53,272 nt of DNA from a virus, in the IMG/VR virus record IMGVR_UViG_3300048837_000676, positions 1 through 53,272 of that record; one strand, written 5' to 3'. Positions 1-9,201 of this stretch are shown here, piece after piece (the first letter of the stretch is position 1; each line of letters opens with the position of its first letter). The notes under the pieces were generated by a model that did no database searches, had not been told where the DNA came from, and saw nothing but the letters and a program-made list of their open reading frames with translations. A program made the translations under genes and the position numbers.

Positions 1-3000
1 TCGGTGGAGACCGTTTTCTGCTGTTCGGCATCCAAGCTAGCAAACCAGTCGCTGCTGGCTGGCGCAGTGGCAAAGCCCTTCGCCCATGCCGCCACGGCTT
101 CGCGAGTCTTCGTCAGGGTGGGGGGGAGCTTCTGCCCTGTCCGCTTGGCGAACTCGGCCCGCCATGCCTTGTTGTCGGGGTAAAGCATTTCCGTCATCGC
201 ATCCACGTCACCAGCCTCGTAGGCTTTGTCGAACATGTCGCGGCTCTTCTGCGGCAACCCGTCGAAAGTAGGCGTGGCTTTGGCAGTCGGAACCGGTTTT
301 TTAGCCACATCTGGGGCGGACGGGCCGTACCGCTCGATGTACTTGTCAATCCCTTCGCTTGTCGGGACAACCTTCCATCCCTTGCCCCCATGTACTTTGA
401 CGACCTGCATCAACGAACCGTTCTTGCTGTCCTTCACGGCTTTGTCCGCATCTCGCCGCAGGGAGAACCTCGCATTGCCCTGCATCAAGGTGTCGCCGAA
501 TTTCAGCCGCCATGCGTTCCGTTCTTCCGGAGTCATCGCCAATAGTACCGTGGCTTGGTCGAGGCGTTCTTTGGCCTTCTGCTCGGCGGCGGACTTCTCG
601 ATAGCTCTCCTTTCGGCAATCTGCTTCTGGTATTTCTGTGAAGCGTTCTTCGCTTGGTCAACCACGCGCTGAATGTCTTCCGGCCAGATACTGGCGTTGG
701 CGATTCGCTGAAGCCAATCCGCAGCGGCAAAGTCTTCGAGCGGTAGTCTCTTGACTGTCTCTCTCGCCTGCTCTTTTAGCACGACGGAGCGGACAGTAGC
801 CAGTAAAATTTCGACAGCATTGTCTCTGCTCATGCCGGTGTAAGACTTGGACTCCTGCTGCATGGCGGCGATTTCCGCCTCGGTCGCGCCAAGCTCTTTG
901 CCCCGCCTGTCGATTTCGGCGTCAACCAGCTCTTGCGTTTGTGCCCAGGTCAGTTCGCCAAGTCTTTCTCTGGCTTTGGCCGCAACAATGGGGTTCCCGT
1001 CTTCAATGTCGTCTTCCGCCCAGGCTTGCCGCATCGTCTTGGCAAGCTCTTTCGTCTTGGCGTAAATCGCATACGATTCCTCGGATAGCTTTCGTGCCTT
1101 GCGCTCCGCTTGTTCCTGCGCTTTCGTACCTTGCTGTTTCTTGTCTGCGGCGTCATCGGCTTCTCGCGCTGCGACCGCTGCGGTGTCGCGAGCGATTTCC
1201 GCATCCCTCCATTCGGCATCCATCTTTTCACGTTCCGGAGTCCCCTTGCGAGGAGTCTTCCGATCAATGGTCTGCTGCTTCTTGACAGGTTCTGCTTTTG
1301 GCGAACTCGACTCTTTGGCTCTGGCGGGCGGAGGGACCAACGGTTTTTCGCCTCGGGGAACAATCCTCGAAGCCTGTATTACCTGGTGTTCTGCTTCCCC
1401 TAGCCTGCGCATCAACCGTTCGCGCCATCCCAGCACGGCATTGGCCATTCTCTCGATCTCGGCAATTCGGTCCTGCGCATCGGCAACCGCTTCTGCCGCT
1501 TGTTTTCGCTGGGGACTGTCAAAGCCATGCTTGTACTCGGCATCTTCCTCTTGCAACACCAGCTTGTCAACAGTGCTCCTTTGGTCGTCCAGTAGATTGG
1601 CAAGCCGAAGAATTTGCGGGACAAGCGACTTCGGGAGGCTGTCCAAATTCTCTACATCATTCCGCGAATGCCAAATATCCTTGGCGATTTCCCCCACCGC
1701 GCCCTGCGGCTCGCTCTCGAATGTTTCGCCGCGCTCAATCTCGCCTTCAAGCTGGTCGATCCGCTTGCGGATTGACTGCATCACGCGAGTCCAGCTTGTG
1801 CGGGTCGTCGCAGCTTTGATTTCCTGCTCCAGCCGCTGGAACGGGTCGCGCATCTCAGGCACATCCCTGGGTGCGGATTCAACTGCCGCCTCGCCTGGTT
1901 CGGGAGTCGTCCAAGGGGCTTGGTTGGCTGCGCCAGGTGCAAGTTTCGCGGCAGGATCGAGATCGGGGTACTCGGCAAGGACTTCGGCAGGGACCAAGTA
2001 GCCCTTTTGAATGGCATCGCGGACCACATCGCGATGCTGCTTGGCCGTTTGCACATAGACGAGACCCTTGTGGTCGGGATGCTCCGCCTCGCGGACCACG
2101 CCAGCATTCACCAAGTCACTGTTCTCCCGCAACCAGTTTCGGACAGTCAGGTTGTGGTTATCCATCGCGGCGGGCATGTCGGCTACGCGCCTATTGCGGG
2201 TGTCCTGCGCCTCCCCCATTGCCTTTTCGAGCTTGGCGAGTTCGTCCTGCGCTTTCTTGATGGCCTCGACGGAATTTGCCTTGGAAAGCTGGTCCCGGGC
2301 CTTGCCCATTCGCTGACGGATGCTTGCGATGGTTTCATCTACGGCAGAAGTCCCGCCGCTGAACGCCAGTCCCGGCATGGATTCGAGCCGCTTTGCCAGC
2401 CAGTCGCTGTATTGGCCTTGAGTCATGGCCCATAGGCGCGGCGTTTCCGGCTTGCCGTTCGTCGGCGTTGTCGCCGCCAACCCGGATTCCTTCGCCCCTT
2501 CCGGCTCCTGCCCTAATTTCGCATCGTCGCCAGATTTCGCTCGGTACACATCGTCCCAAGGGGGAAGCATGTCGAGAACCGCCTGCGCCTTGGCCCGGTA
2601 ATCTTCCTCGCTGAAATAGGTGCCGATGGCTGGCCGGTCAATGCCGGCTCTCTCGGCATGGGTGAAAATGCTTTGCATCGCGCTCTCGAACTTGCGTTTG
2701 CGCTTGTCCGAAAAACGCCCCGTATCCGGGTCGCCGAGAATATCCTGCACGGCCATGTGGAGCCGATACGCAGACTCGATCCCCCTTTTGGTTTTCGGCA
2801 TGGCAACGCGGCCGCTGCGGCCAGAATCTTCAGCCGTTTCCTCCGGTAGCCGTCTATATTTCTCCGCCTCCGCCCAGTCGAGAAGCCAGCCTTTTGTCTT
2901 GCTCCACGTTGGGGGCAGCTTCTTCTTCGTAACCCGCTCGAAATAGGCGCGAGCCTCCTTGTTGTCGGGCTTGAGCATCGTGCCCAACGCCTTAGCGTCG

Positions 3001-6000
3001 AGTGCCTGAATAGCCTGGGCAACTGTGACAGGCGCGACCCCGGCAAGCGTGGCAGGCGCGGCGCTAGCTGGCTTCGCTGGGATGCTGGCGGGTGCCTGAC
3101 CAGAGCTTTGCATCCCTAACTCGTCGAGTACCTTTCGCGCCTCGTCCCGGCTTACATCCTCCATGTCGGCGGGAGCACCCGGCATGTCCTGGGCGCCTGC
3201 CCACCATGCCCGCATGTAGGGCTTCGCTTTTTCGCCAAAGGCGTCGAACACATCTCGGGCAAAATCCGCGAATCGCCGGATTCCACTCTCCACGTACAGC
3301 CCCGTCAACTCGATCCCGTCCGCCATCAGCGTCGGGTCCGGCATCACCGAGTTCAGCGCGTTCAGCTTCCCGCGAATCCGCGCCTTCAGTTCTTCCGCCC
3401 GCGCCTGCTTCTCCGCCGATAGGTTGGCCAGCGTCCCGGCCTGTTCGACCTTGGGCTTGCCTTCGACGGCCTGAGATTTCGCTGGTTCCGTCTTGGAATC
3501 GGCGGTTTTTGTGTGCTTGGTTCTATCGTTGACCACAGCCCCACGGCTAGGCTCGGTGGAAAATGCCCATGCTCGAAATTCATCCACCGTCATGGGGGTG
3601 ATCGACTGCGCCCCTTTCCACCCCTTTTCGTAATTTGCCAGGTACGCCGACTCCGCAGCCTTGACGCTGCCCCATCCGAACATCGCCTTGTGCTCGTCGA
3701 ACGTTCCGGTCGCCGGATCGATCTGGTTCACCACATGGACCGCATCCCCTTCCGGCTTTGCCGGATTCACGAACACGTCGATATGGTCTTTGTCCTTGCC
3801 CACCGTACCGCGAATGTAGCCATAGTGATGCTTCATCACAGTACGCCAGCGGCGCCCGTCTCTGCTCCGCCCGCTCCGGACGCTTCCGGCTGGATTTTCA
3901 ACGGAGATGTCCATTCCGTGGACTTCGGCATGCCCCATCTCGTAGTTGCCGGCCTTCTTCTGCGCTTCGGTCGGTTCCGGCTTGTCGTTGGCCGGGGAAG
4001 TTGCCGCTTCATTGGCCATTTGGGCCACTTCGGAAGCCTTACGCTTCACCCGGTCCTTGCGGTTCTTCGCCTTGCGGGCCAGCACGGCGACGATTTCCCG
4101 GACCTTGCCCGCGTCGCCCGTCCCGAGGGCCTGCTCCAGTTGCCGGTACGCCCCCGCGTTCCGGTCGGCGAACTCCTGCGGCAACCCGTCGGTCGCCGTC
4201 TTGAGACGGTCAAGCTCGCGGTCGATGTTCGCCTGCACAGCCGCCGCTTGCTCGGGCTGTATGGCTGGCGCAACAGTTAAAGAATCCTGAACAGTTGCTA
4301 CGCCAACAACCGGCGCGGAGTCCGCAGCAGTTGCCGCCTGCTCCCGCTGCTGTTGCTCACGCACTCGCGCCGCCTCGGCGTCCCGCATAGCCCGCCCGGC
4401 CCGCGCCTCCGCCTGCCGCTCGGCAAGTTCCAGCCGTTCCTGCTCGCCCCGTTGCTCCGCCTCGAACTCGGCCCGAAGCTCGTCCTGCGTGGGCTCGCCG
4501 GGAAAGGGCTGGCTGTAGTCCGGATCTTCCTGCTGCTGGAGAAGATCGACCGCCATGCCGGATTCCAGCGGGGAACGCGCCTGCGCGGCCGCCCCTTGCA
4601 CTTCGGCGGGTGCATCCGCACCATCAAAGGGGGTGCCGTCCTGCGCCGCCTGCGGGGCTCCAGCGGGCTCCTGCTGCCCATCCTGCGCACTTCCTTCCCC
4701 CTCCGCCTGCCGCGCCTGCTCCCGCGCCTGCTCCGCCTGTTCGATGGCCGCGTCGATCTCGGCTTCCGGAACGTCCATTTTTCGCATGACATGCCGGGTC
4801 ACTTCCTTCTGGTCCTTGTCGGGGATCAGCTCCTCGACAGCCTTGGCCAGAGCTTCCGGCAAGTCTTCGTCGGCAATCTTGCTGTGGTCCACGCCGAGCG
4901 CCGTCAGCCCGTCGCGCAGCTTTCGCCGCTCGCGAACCAGATGCGGCAGGCTGGCTCCCCACTGCCCGCCGCGCATCAGGATCATGCCGGCCGCCATGTC
5001 CGGAACGGATTTGATGAATTCCGCCGTCGTTTCGGAAAGCCGACCACCGAGCCCCAGCCCGCTGTCCCGGAACTCGTATTCCAAGTCGAAGATCGCATTC
5101 ACTGCCGCCTCAAGACCTTCCTCCACCACGATTTCATCGAAGAGGTTGCCGAACCCGGTCGCATTGTTGAGAGCCCGCATGGACGGACGCAATCCGACGG
5201 GGACAGCCCCCTTCGCGGACTCGGCAATCCGTTTCACGGCTTCGGGCGCAAGCCGGTTGAATCCCGCCGCCCCGGCCCGGCGAATGACCTCGCCCACCTT
5301 GTCCCCGATCAACTTCTCGATGTAGTAGGTGGCAGTCGCGCCGAACAGCGCCTTTGCCGCCGCCTCGGCCCGCCCGACCGGCTCACGGACGGTCTCCAGG
5401 CTTTTGCCGTCCTCGCCGAGCAGCACACGCGGTGCCCTGGCGGACGCATAGCGCATCCCGGCCTCCATCGGGAGAAACGCGCCCTTGCCCAGGGCGATCT
5501 GTCCCATGTAGCCCACCATCCCGGTTGCCCCGCGAACCATGCGGTCCGCCGTCCCAAGCCCGTAGCCTTCCGTCCATCCGGGGTTTCGCTCCTCGGCTTC
5601 GCGCTCGAAGCTCTGGCTGGTGCGGAGATGCTTTCGGCTTTCCCGGTACAGCAAGCGGCGCAGGGCCTCCTTGTCGCCTTTGTTCCGCCAGATGTCCTCC
5701 CACACTCGGGAATCGTTGGTGAAATGCTGCAACGACATGTGGAGTCCGGCCAGACTCATGTCCTCGGTGGACTCCCACCCGTTTTCGTCGGCTCCGTATT
5801 TCGACGCGGCCGCATCCTTCCACATCTTCGCCCATCGGGCGGAGGGGCTTGCCAGCGTCCAGGCGCTGTAGACCGGCGCATTCTTCACGCCAGCCGTTTC
5901 GCTGTATCGGGTGGCGTATTCCCCGAACCACATCGGCGAACGTTTTGCCTCCGGTGCTACGGCGGTAGGCTGATTTCCGAGAATCTCGGCGGCGAGAGAA

Positions 6001-6101
6001 GCCGCGACGGCACGGGAATTCCCCGGCGCATGGCGGGCGTCGTGCTCGGCGGGGATGGCGGGGGGAACGGTTCCGGCGGATTCGGGCATGGGAATCGGCA
6101 T
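1..6101 (-). CDS. Giant phage polyvalent protein, N-terminal 2,033 residues (runs off left edge)
   Basis: An uninterrupted minus-strand frame starts at ATG 6101 (MPIPMPESAG) and is still open at base 1. Residues 1-400 look like an internal virion protein, with alternating helical and glycine-rich parts. Residues about 480-640 are Q/E/A-rich and probably coiled coil. Residues about 720-843 carry the pattern of the inorganic-pyrophosphatase-like domain of polyvalent proteins: VENPAGS, then HHYGYIRGT, then DHIDVFVNP, then GTFDEHK, then YEKGWKG. Residues about 890-965 match a common polyvalent-associated helical module (AEELKARIRGKL...FADFARDVF...YMRAWW). A motif PDNKxxR...KLPPTxxKT occurs near residues 1043 and 1973. 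Polyvalent proteins are known as very long phage or conjugative-element proteins thought to enter the host with the DNA. Exact domain names need a profile search. It is the last gene of the late operon. Joining the window ends continues this frame into the piece at 44230-53272. Confidence 0.85.
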   Translation of the reverse strand, partial: MPIPMPESAGTVPPAIPAEHDARHAPGNSRAVAASLAAEILGNQPTAVAPEAKRSPMWFGEYATRYSETAGVKNAPVYSAWTLASPSARWAKMWKDAAASKYGADENGWESTEDMSLAGLHMSLQHFTNDSRVWEDIWRNKGDKEALRRLLYRESRKHLRTSQSFEREAEERNPGWTEGYGLGTADRMVRGATGMVGYMGQIALGKGAFLPMEAGMRYASARAPRVLLGEDGKSLETVREPVGRAEAAAKALFGATATYYIEKLIGDKVGEVIRRAGAAGFNRLAPEAVKRIAESAKGAVPVGLRPSMRALNNATGFGNLFDEIVVEEGLEAAVNAIFDLEYEFRDSGLGLGGRLSETTAEFIKSVPDMAAGMILMRGGQWGASLPHLVRERRKLRDGLTALGVDHSKIADEDLPEALAKAVEELIPDKDQKEVTRHVMRKMDVPEAEIDAAIEQAEQAREQARQAEGEGSAQDGQQEPAGAPQAAQDGTPFDGADAPAEVQGAAAQARSPLESGMAVDLLQQQEDPDYSQPFPGEPTQDELRAEFEAEQRGEQERLELAERQAEARAGRAMRDAEAARVREQQQREQAATAADSAPVVGVATVQDSLTVAPAIQPEQAAAVQANIDRELDRLKTATDGLPQEFADRNAGAYRQLEQALGTGDAGKVREIVAVLARKAKNRKDRVKRKASEVAQMANEAATSPANDKPEPTEAQKKAGNYEMGHAEVHGMDISVENPAGSVRSGRSRDGRRWRTVMKHHYGYIRGTVGKDKDHIDVFVNPAKPEGDAVHVVNQIDPATGTFDEHKAMFGWGSVKAAESAYLANYEKGWKGAQSITPMTVDEFRAWAFSTEPSRGAVVNDRTKHTKTADSKTEPAKSQAVEGKPKVEQAGTLANLSAEKQARAEELKARIRGKLNALNSVMPDPTLMADGIELTGLYVESGIRRFADFARDVFDAFGEKAKPYMRAWWAGAQDMPGAPADMEDVSRDEARKVLDELGMQSSGQAPASIPAKPASAAPATLAGVAPVTVAQAIQALDAKALGTMLKPDNKEARAYFERVTKKKLPPTWSKTKGWLLDWAEAEKYRRLPEETAEDSGRSGRVAMPKTKRGIESAYRLHMAVQDILGDPDTGRFSDKRKRKFESAMQSIFTHAERAGIDRPAIGTYFSEEDYRAKAQAVLDMLPPWDDVYRAKSGDDAKLGQEPEGAKESGLAATTPTNGKPETPRLWAMTQGQYSDWLAKRLESMPGLAFSGGTSAVDETIASIRQRMGKARDQLSKANSVEAIKKAQDELAKLEKAMGEAQDTRNRRVADMPAAMDNHNLTVRNWLRENSDLVNAGVVREAEHPDHKGLVYVQTAKQHRDVVRDAIQKGYLVPAEVLAEYPDLDPAAKLAPGAANQAPWTTPEPGEAAVESAPRDVPEMRDPFQRLEQEIKAATTRTSWTRVMQSIRKRIDQLEGEIERGETFESEPQGAVGEIAKDIWHSRNDVENLDSLPKSLVPQILRLANLLDDQRSTVDKLVLQEEDAEYKHGFDSPQRKQAAEAVADAQDRIAEIERMANAVLGWRERLMRRLGEAEHQVIQASRIVPRGEKPLVPPPARAKESSSPKAEPVKKQQTIDRKTPRKGTPEREKMDAEWRDAEIARDTAAVAAREADDAADKKQQGTKAQEQAERKARKLSEESYAIYAKTKELAKTMRQAWAEDDIEDGNPIVAAKARERLGELTWAQTQELVDAEIDRRGKELGATEAEIAAMQQESKSYTGMSRDNAVEILLATVRSVVLKEQARETVKRLPLEDFAAADWLQRIANASIWPEDIQRVVDQAKNASQKYQKQIAERRAIEKSAAEQKAKERLDQATVLLAMTPEERNAWRLKFGDTLMQGNARFSLRRDADKAVKDSKNGSLMQVVKVHGGKGWKVVPTSEGIDKYIERYGPSAPDVAKKPVPTAKATPTFDGLPQKSRDMFDKAYEAGDVDAMTEMLYPDNKAWRAEFAKRTGQKLPPTLTKTREAVAAWAKGFATAPASSDWFASLDAEQQKTVST

Positions 6102-6130
6102 ATCGGCACCTCGAACAAGGGTGAGGAATT

Positions 6131-7945
6131 CTAGCGGAAAGACTCTTGCATCGGCAAACGGAAACGCTGCGGCTGAGGTTCGGCGCGGGATGCGAATCTG
6201 CGTTTCAGTTCCTCCATGATTTTTTCGGCGTTCCCGTCGTCGGATTCGAGACGCTCGGCTATCCGCCCTTTTTCCTTGTCGGTCAGGCGCGGCCAAAACT
6301 CCTTGAACAAAACGGCAGCATCCGCGACGAATTCATCTCTCGTCTTTCCCGTTTTCTTCACCTTTCCGCCCGCTTGCGTCTTCCCGCCCGCTTGCCGTTC
6401 CAGTTCCTCGATCAGTTCGTCAATGGTCGTCTCGCCTTTGGCCAGCGCATCGGCCACCTTCTGCCGCTGGGCGGCGGTCATGTTCGGCCAGTACGGCTTG
6501 AGGTCGGCATCGGGCGGCTGCATGTCGGCAGTCTCCACCGCCTGCTCCTTGCCAAGCGGGCTCTTGCCGCCCGCGTCTTTCGTCCCGCCCTGCGCCTTGC
6601 GGATGACGGTCTGGACCTGCCCGAGCCGTTTTTCGTATTCAGACACCACGCCTTGCAGGCGCTTGGCCTCAGCGGCGAGGTCTTTGTCTACCCGACCGAA
6701 CCAGCCCTTGCTTTCCTCCACGGCACGTTCCGCCGACGCAAGGTCGGCCTTGGCGCTGTCCAGCAGCGCGGCCAGCGTGTGGCCCGTCGCCGCATAGGCG
6801 GCATCGGCATCGGGCAGGCCGCGCTCCAGGAAGTAGTTCACGCTGTCGGCGTAGAGCGTCCCGGCGGTGGTCATGCCGCCGTCCTCGCCGACCAGTTCGC
6901 CGACCTTGAACCCGCCTGGCGTCCGGGCCGTCATGCCCAGGTACGCGCCAACCTGATCCTTTGTCATGTTGCCGGTGGTCCCCGCCCGCGCCGCGCCACG
7001 ACTGCCGCCTTCCGTTTGCAGAGCCTCCCCGCCGCTCTGGAATTTTCGGGGATCGACCGGTTGGCCGGACGCTTCCGCCGCCTGCATCATCGCCTGCCAG
7101 CGGGGAAGGCGCGGGTTCTCGCGCTGCACGTCGGCCAGCGCGGCCCTGAAGAACGGATCGGCGGCAAATTCGCCAACCGCTTCCTCGACCTGCCGCAGCA
7201 TCGTCGAGTCGCGCAGATAGTCGGCCTGCGTTTGCAGCCCTCTCGCCCGCGCCGATTCCTCGCGCTCGATCAAAGCCCGTTCCTCTTCGCGCCTGCGCCG
7301 CTCAAGCTCGTACCGCCGGTCCTCGCCGCGCACACCGCCGCCGAGAGGCGAACGGGGCTCGCCGGAAAAACCGCTGCCCAGCAGCCTTCGCCGTCCGGTG
7401 CCCTGCGCAACGAGCCTCCCACCCTGCAACGTTCGCCGCCCGGTTTCCGGGCTCGTTCCGGTTTCCCATTCCCGGTCTTGCCTGCGCCAGTCCCACGCTT
7501 CGTTCCGGCGTTCGGCATCGGTCGCGTCCCGCTCCATGTCGAACCGGCCACGCTCAAGACCAAATCGCCCTTGCTCCATGCGCAAGCCATGCGCCTGCTC
7601 GTCCATTCGGAGACCCTTCCGGGCCATTCGCTGGCTGAAGTTCTGCGCCCGGTTCTGCAAGGCGATCTGCGCCCACTGCCGAAGAGCGGCGTCGCGCTGG
7701 AGAGCATAGCTCGCGTTCTGTTCCTGCCCGACCGCATAGCCACGCTCACGCGCCGCCGATTCGCCCGCAATGGAGTCGCGGGCCATCGTTGCCCGCGTAC
7801 CCGCGAAACGCCCGCTGTTGGGATTGATGCCCATGCGGGAAAGCCCACGGGACATTTCGCCGCCCGCCCGGTCGTAGGAGGCCCGCACAGTTGCCCCGGC
7901 GCGGTTCGCATAGCTCTCGGGGCTGGGAAGTCTGAATCTGGTCAT
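6131..7945 (-). CDS. Putative internal virion protein with RFRLP motifs at both ends
   Basis: This 604-aa protein starts at ATG 7945, 7 nt after AGGAGA-like Shine-Dalgarno bases; the longer frame upstream overlaps the preceding gene and is not used. The first half is highly charged, with Arg/Glu/Gln-rich repeats (LERGRFDMERD and similar), probably long helices. The second half contains several short helical blocks with P.LT-type repeats (PYWPNMTAAQRQKVADAL and FWPRLTDKEKGRIAERL). The sequence RFRLPxxES appears at residues 3-11 and again within the last 11 residues. It sits directly before the giant gene, at the end of the structural operon, as internal or ejected core proteins do in podoviruses. 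I do not recognise a named family, so the function is inferred from position only. Confidence 0.75.
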   Translation of the reverse strand: MTRFRLPSPESYANRAGATVRASYDRAGGEMSRGLSRMGINPNSGRFAGTRATMARDSIAGESAARERGYAVGQEQNASYALQRDAALRQWAQIALQNRAQNFSQRMARKGLRMDEQAHGLRMEQGRFGLERGRFDMERDATDAERRNEAWDWRRQDREWETGTSPETGRRTLQGGRLVAQGTGRRRLLGSGFSGEPRSPLGGGVRGEDRRYELERRRREEERALIEREESARARGLQTQADYLRDSTMLRQVEEAVGEFAADPFFRAALADVQRENPRLPRWQAMMQAAEASGQPVDPRKFQSGGEALQTEGGSRGAARAGTTGNMTKDQVGAYLGMTARTPGGFKVGELVGEDGGMTTAGTLYADSVNYFLERGLPDADAAYAATGHTLAALLDSAKADLASAERAVEESKGWFGRVDKDLAAEAKRLQGVVSEYEKRLGQVQTVIRKAQGGTKDAGGKSPLGKEQAVETADMQPPDADLKPYWPNMTAAQRQKVADALAKGETTIDELIEELERQAGGKTQAGGKVKKTGKTRDEFVADAAVLFKEFWPRLTDKEKGRIAERLESDDGNAEKIMEELKRRFASRAEPQPQRFRLPMQESFR

Positions 7946-7947
7946 TG

Positions 7948-8223
7948 TCACATCTCCTTTTCTTCGACCTTCTGCACCAACCCCTGACACCTCGCGCACA
8001 CCCCAGGATTCACCGGCATCGCGGGAAAACCGCCCTTCCTGCACCACCACTGCCGTCTTTTATGGCACTTCCGGCAGGACGTGACGGCCCGGTCTCCGCA
8101 CGGCCCCGGCCTCACCGCCAGCCGAAAAATCCGTCGCCCGATCCGCCGGTAGCCAGCCAGGGTTTCCGGCCCGCTGTCGTCGGTGAACACAATGGTTCCA
8201 TCTGAATGTTCCCGCGCATTCAT
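7948..8223 (-). CDS. Small zinc-ribbon-like protein
   Basis: A 91-aa protein. ATG 8223 overlaps the stop of the upstream gene as ATGA, so it is probably translationally coupled; an in-frame start 24 nt upstream is less likely. The C-terminal half has CxxC (SCRKCHKR), a lone Cys after WW, and a second CxxC (VCARCQGL), which can coordinate one zinc ion. The stop codon sits inside the ribosome-binding region of the 604-aa protein gene. Function is unknown; similar tiny zinc proteins are common between virion genes. Confidence 0.7.
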   Translation of the reverse strand: MNAREHSDGTIVFTDDSGPETLAGYRRIGRRIFRLAVRPGPCGDRAVTSCRKCHKRRQWWCRKGGFPAMPVNPGVCARCQGLVQKVEEKEM

Positions 8224-9200
8224 AGATAGACGAAATCCCAATCGCATAGATAGAAAAAGCTGGCGAGCTGAAATCCAAGGCTGACACCCACATAGCCGGA
8301 AGGAAGAGTCGAGCTTGGCCAGGACGACGGGGCACCTGAATACCCGGAATACGTTTCCGCCGGCGCGTAGTTATCGTTGCCAGCGTCCACATAGGCTCCT
8401 GCAACTTTGCAGTAGACACCAGCCGACAGACCGCTGACCCCGTGGCCGGACCAATCTCGTTGCTGGACTCCGAAGCCGCCAGCCGTATTGGTCGCCACCG
8501 CAGGCTTGGCCCATAGCGAGATGGTTCGTCCGTTCCTTGTGTCCACCGACGCACCGCTGGTGGGCTGAATCAAACATGGCATGCAGGCGTATGCTGACGC
8601 CCGGTTGTTGAGGTAATAGTAGACATGGGTATGCACTCCGTAGGTTGCGCCTCCGCCATTCGCAAAGTTGTCTTTGGCCGACTGAATGGCATCGTCCATA
8701 GTCTGATCTGGCACGTTGTCGTCCTGTCCGCCCTTCGCATACCCAAGGGCCAGGCCCATATACGTAGGCAAATTCGGCAGAGTTGACCGCGCGAATTTCA
8801 CCACTTCCACAAACAGCTCATCCTCGTCCGCCACTTCAACAGTCTTGCCAGACCCAACCACGCCAAAATAGTTGGCGCTCCTGGTTGTGACCGGAGTGGC
8901 AGTTCCCCCACCATTCCAGTCGCGGTCCAGAATCCAATATTGATTCGCGCAGAAATTGTTGGCGAACGCGCAAAGCTCCGCCAGCGTGTAGTACGGACCG
9001 GTGTACGGGTCGATCAACTCACCGCTGGGGCGGTTTGCCGCTTTCTGGCGTTCGTAGATAGCCTCCATCAGCGACACGTCATTGACCGGATCTTCCCCGC
9101 AGCAGCACTCCTGCGCAGCAGCAAGCCCGTTGAAGATCAGCCCTCCGCCCGCGTTGCGGTACAAATTCCCCGTCACCGGGTTGCGCAGCAGACCGCCCAT
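8220..9200 (-). CDS. Putative virion or fibre-associated protein
   Basis: A 326-aa protein. ATG 9200 follows GGAGGG with good spacing and lies 1 nt after the upstream stop, so longer frames are rejected. The N-terminus (MGGLLRNPVTGNLYRN) is glycine-rich and is followed by CCCGED, then a region rich in Tyr, Asn and Trp (GPYYTLAEL, YYYLNNRAS). The C-terminal third is Gly/Ser/Tyr-rich (YAPAETYSGYSGAP), as in beta-rich surface proteins. Several cysteines are present (CACMPC-like and CCCG). I do not recognise the family. It lies between a repeat-containing fibre-type protein and the internal protein genes, so a virion surface or tail role is an inference. Confidence 0.7.
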   Translation of the reverse strand: MGGLLRNPVTGNLYRNAGGGLIFNGLAAAQECCCGEDPVNDVSLMEAIYERQKAANRPSGELIDPYTGPYYTLAELCAFANNFCANQYWILDRDWNGGGTATPVTTRSANYFGVVGSGKTVEVADEDELFVEVVKFARSTLPNLPTYMGLALGYAKGGQDDNVPDQTMDDAIQSAKDNFANGGGATYGVHTHVYYYLNNRASAYACMPCLIQPTSGASVDTRNGRTISLWAKPAVATNTAGGFGVQQRDWSGHGVSGLSAGVYCKVAGAYVDAGNDNYAPAETYSGYSGAPSSWPSSTLPSGYVGVSLGFQLASFFYLCDWDFVYL

Positions 9201-9201
9201 G

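Noticed and set aside
1-6. Six-base terminal identity as a cohesive-end or terminal-repeat site
   Set aside because: Six bases are too few to define a packaging terminus; it is used only with the frame and gene-order argument for circular joining.
4353-7987. Long plus-strand reading frames (593 and 613 codons) opposite the giant and 604-aa genes
   Set aside because: They are antisense shadows of GC-rich minus-strand genes with clear domains, have no ribosome-binding sites and show His/Arg/Pro-biased composition.
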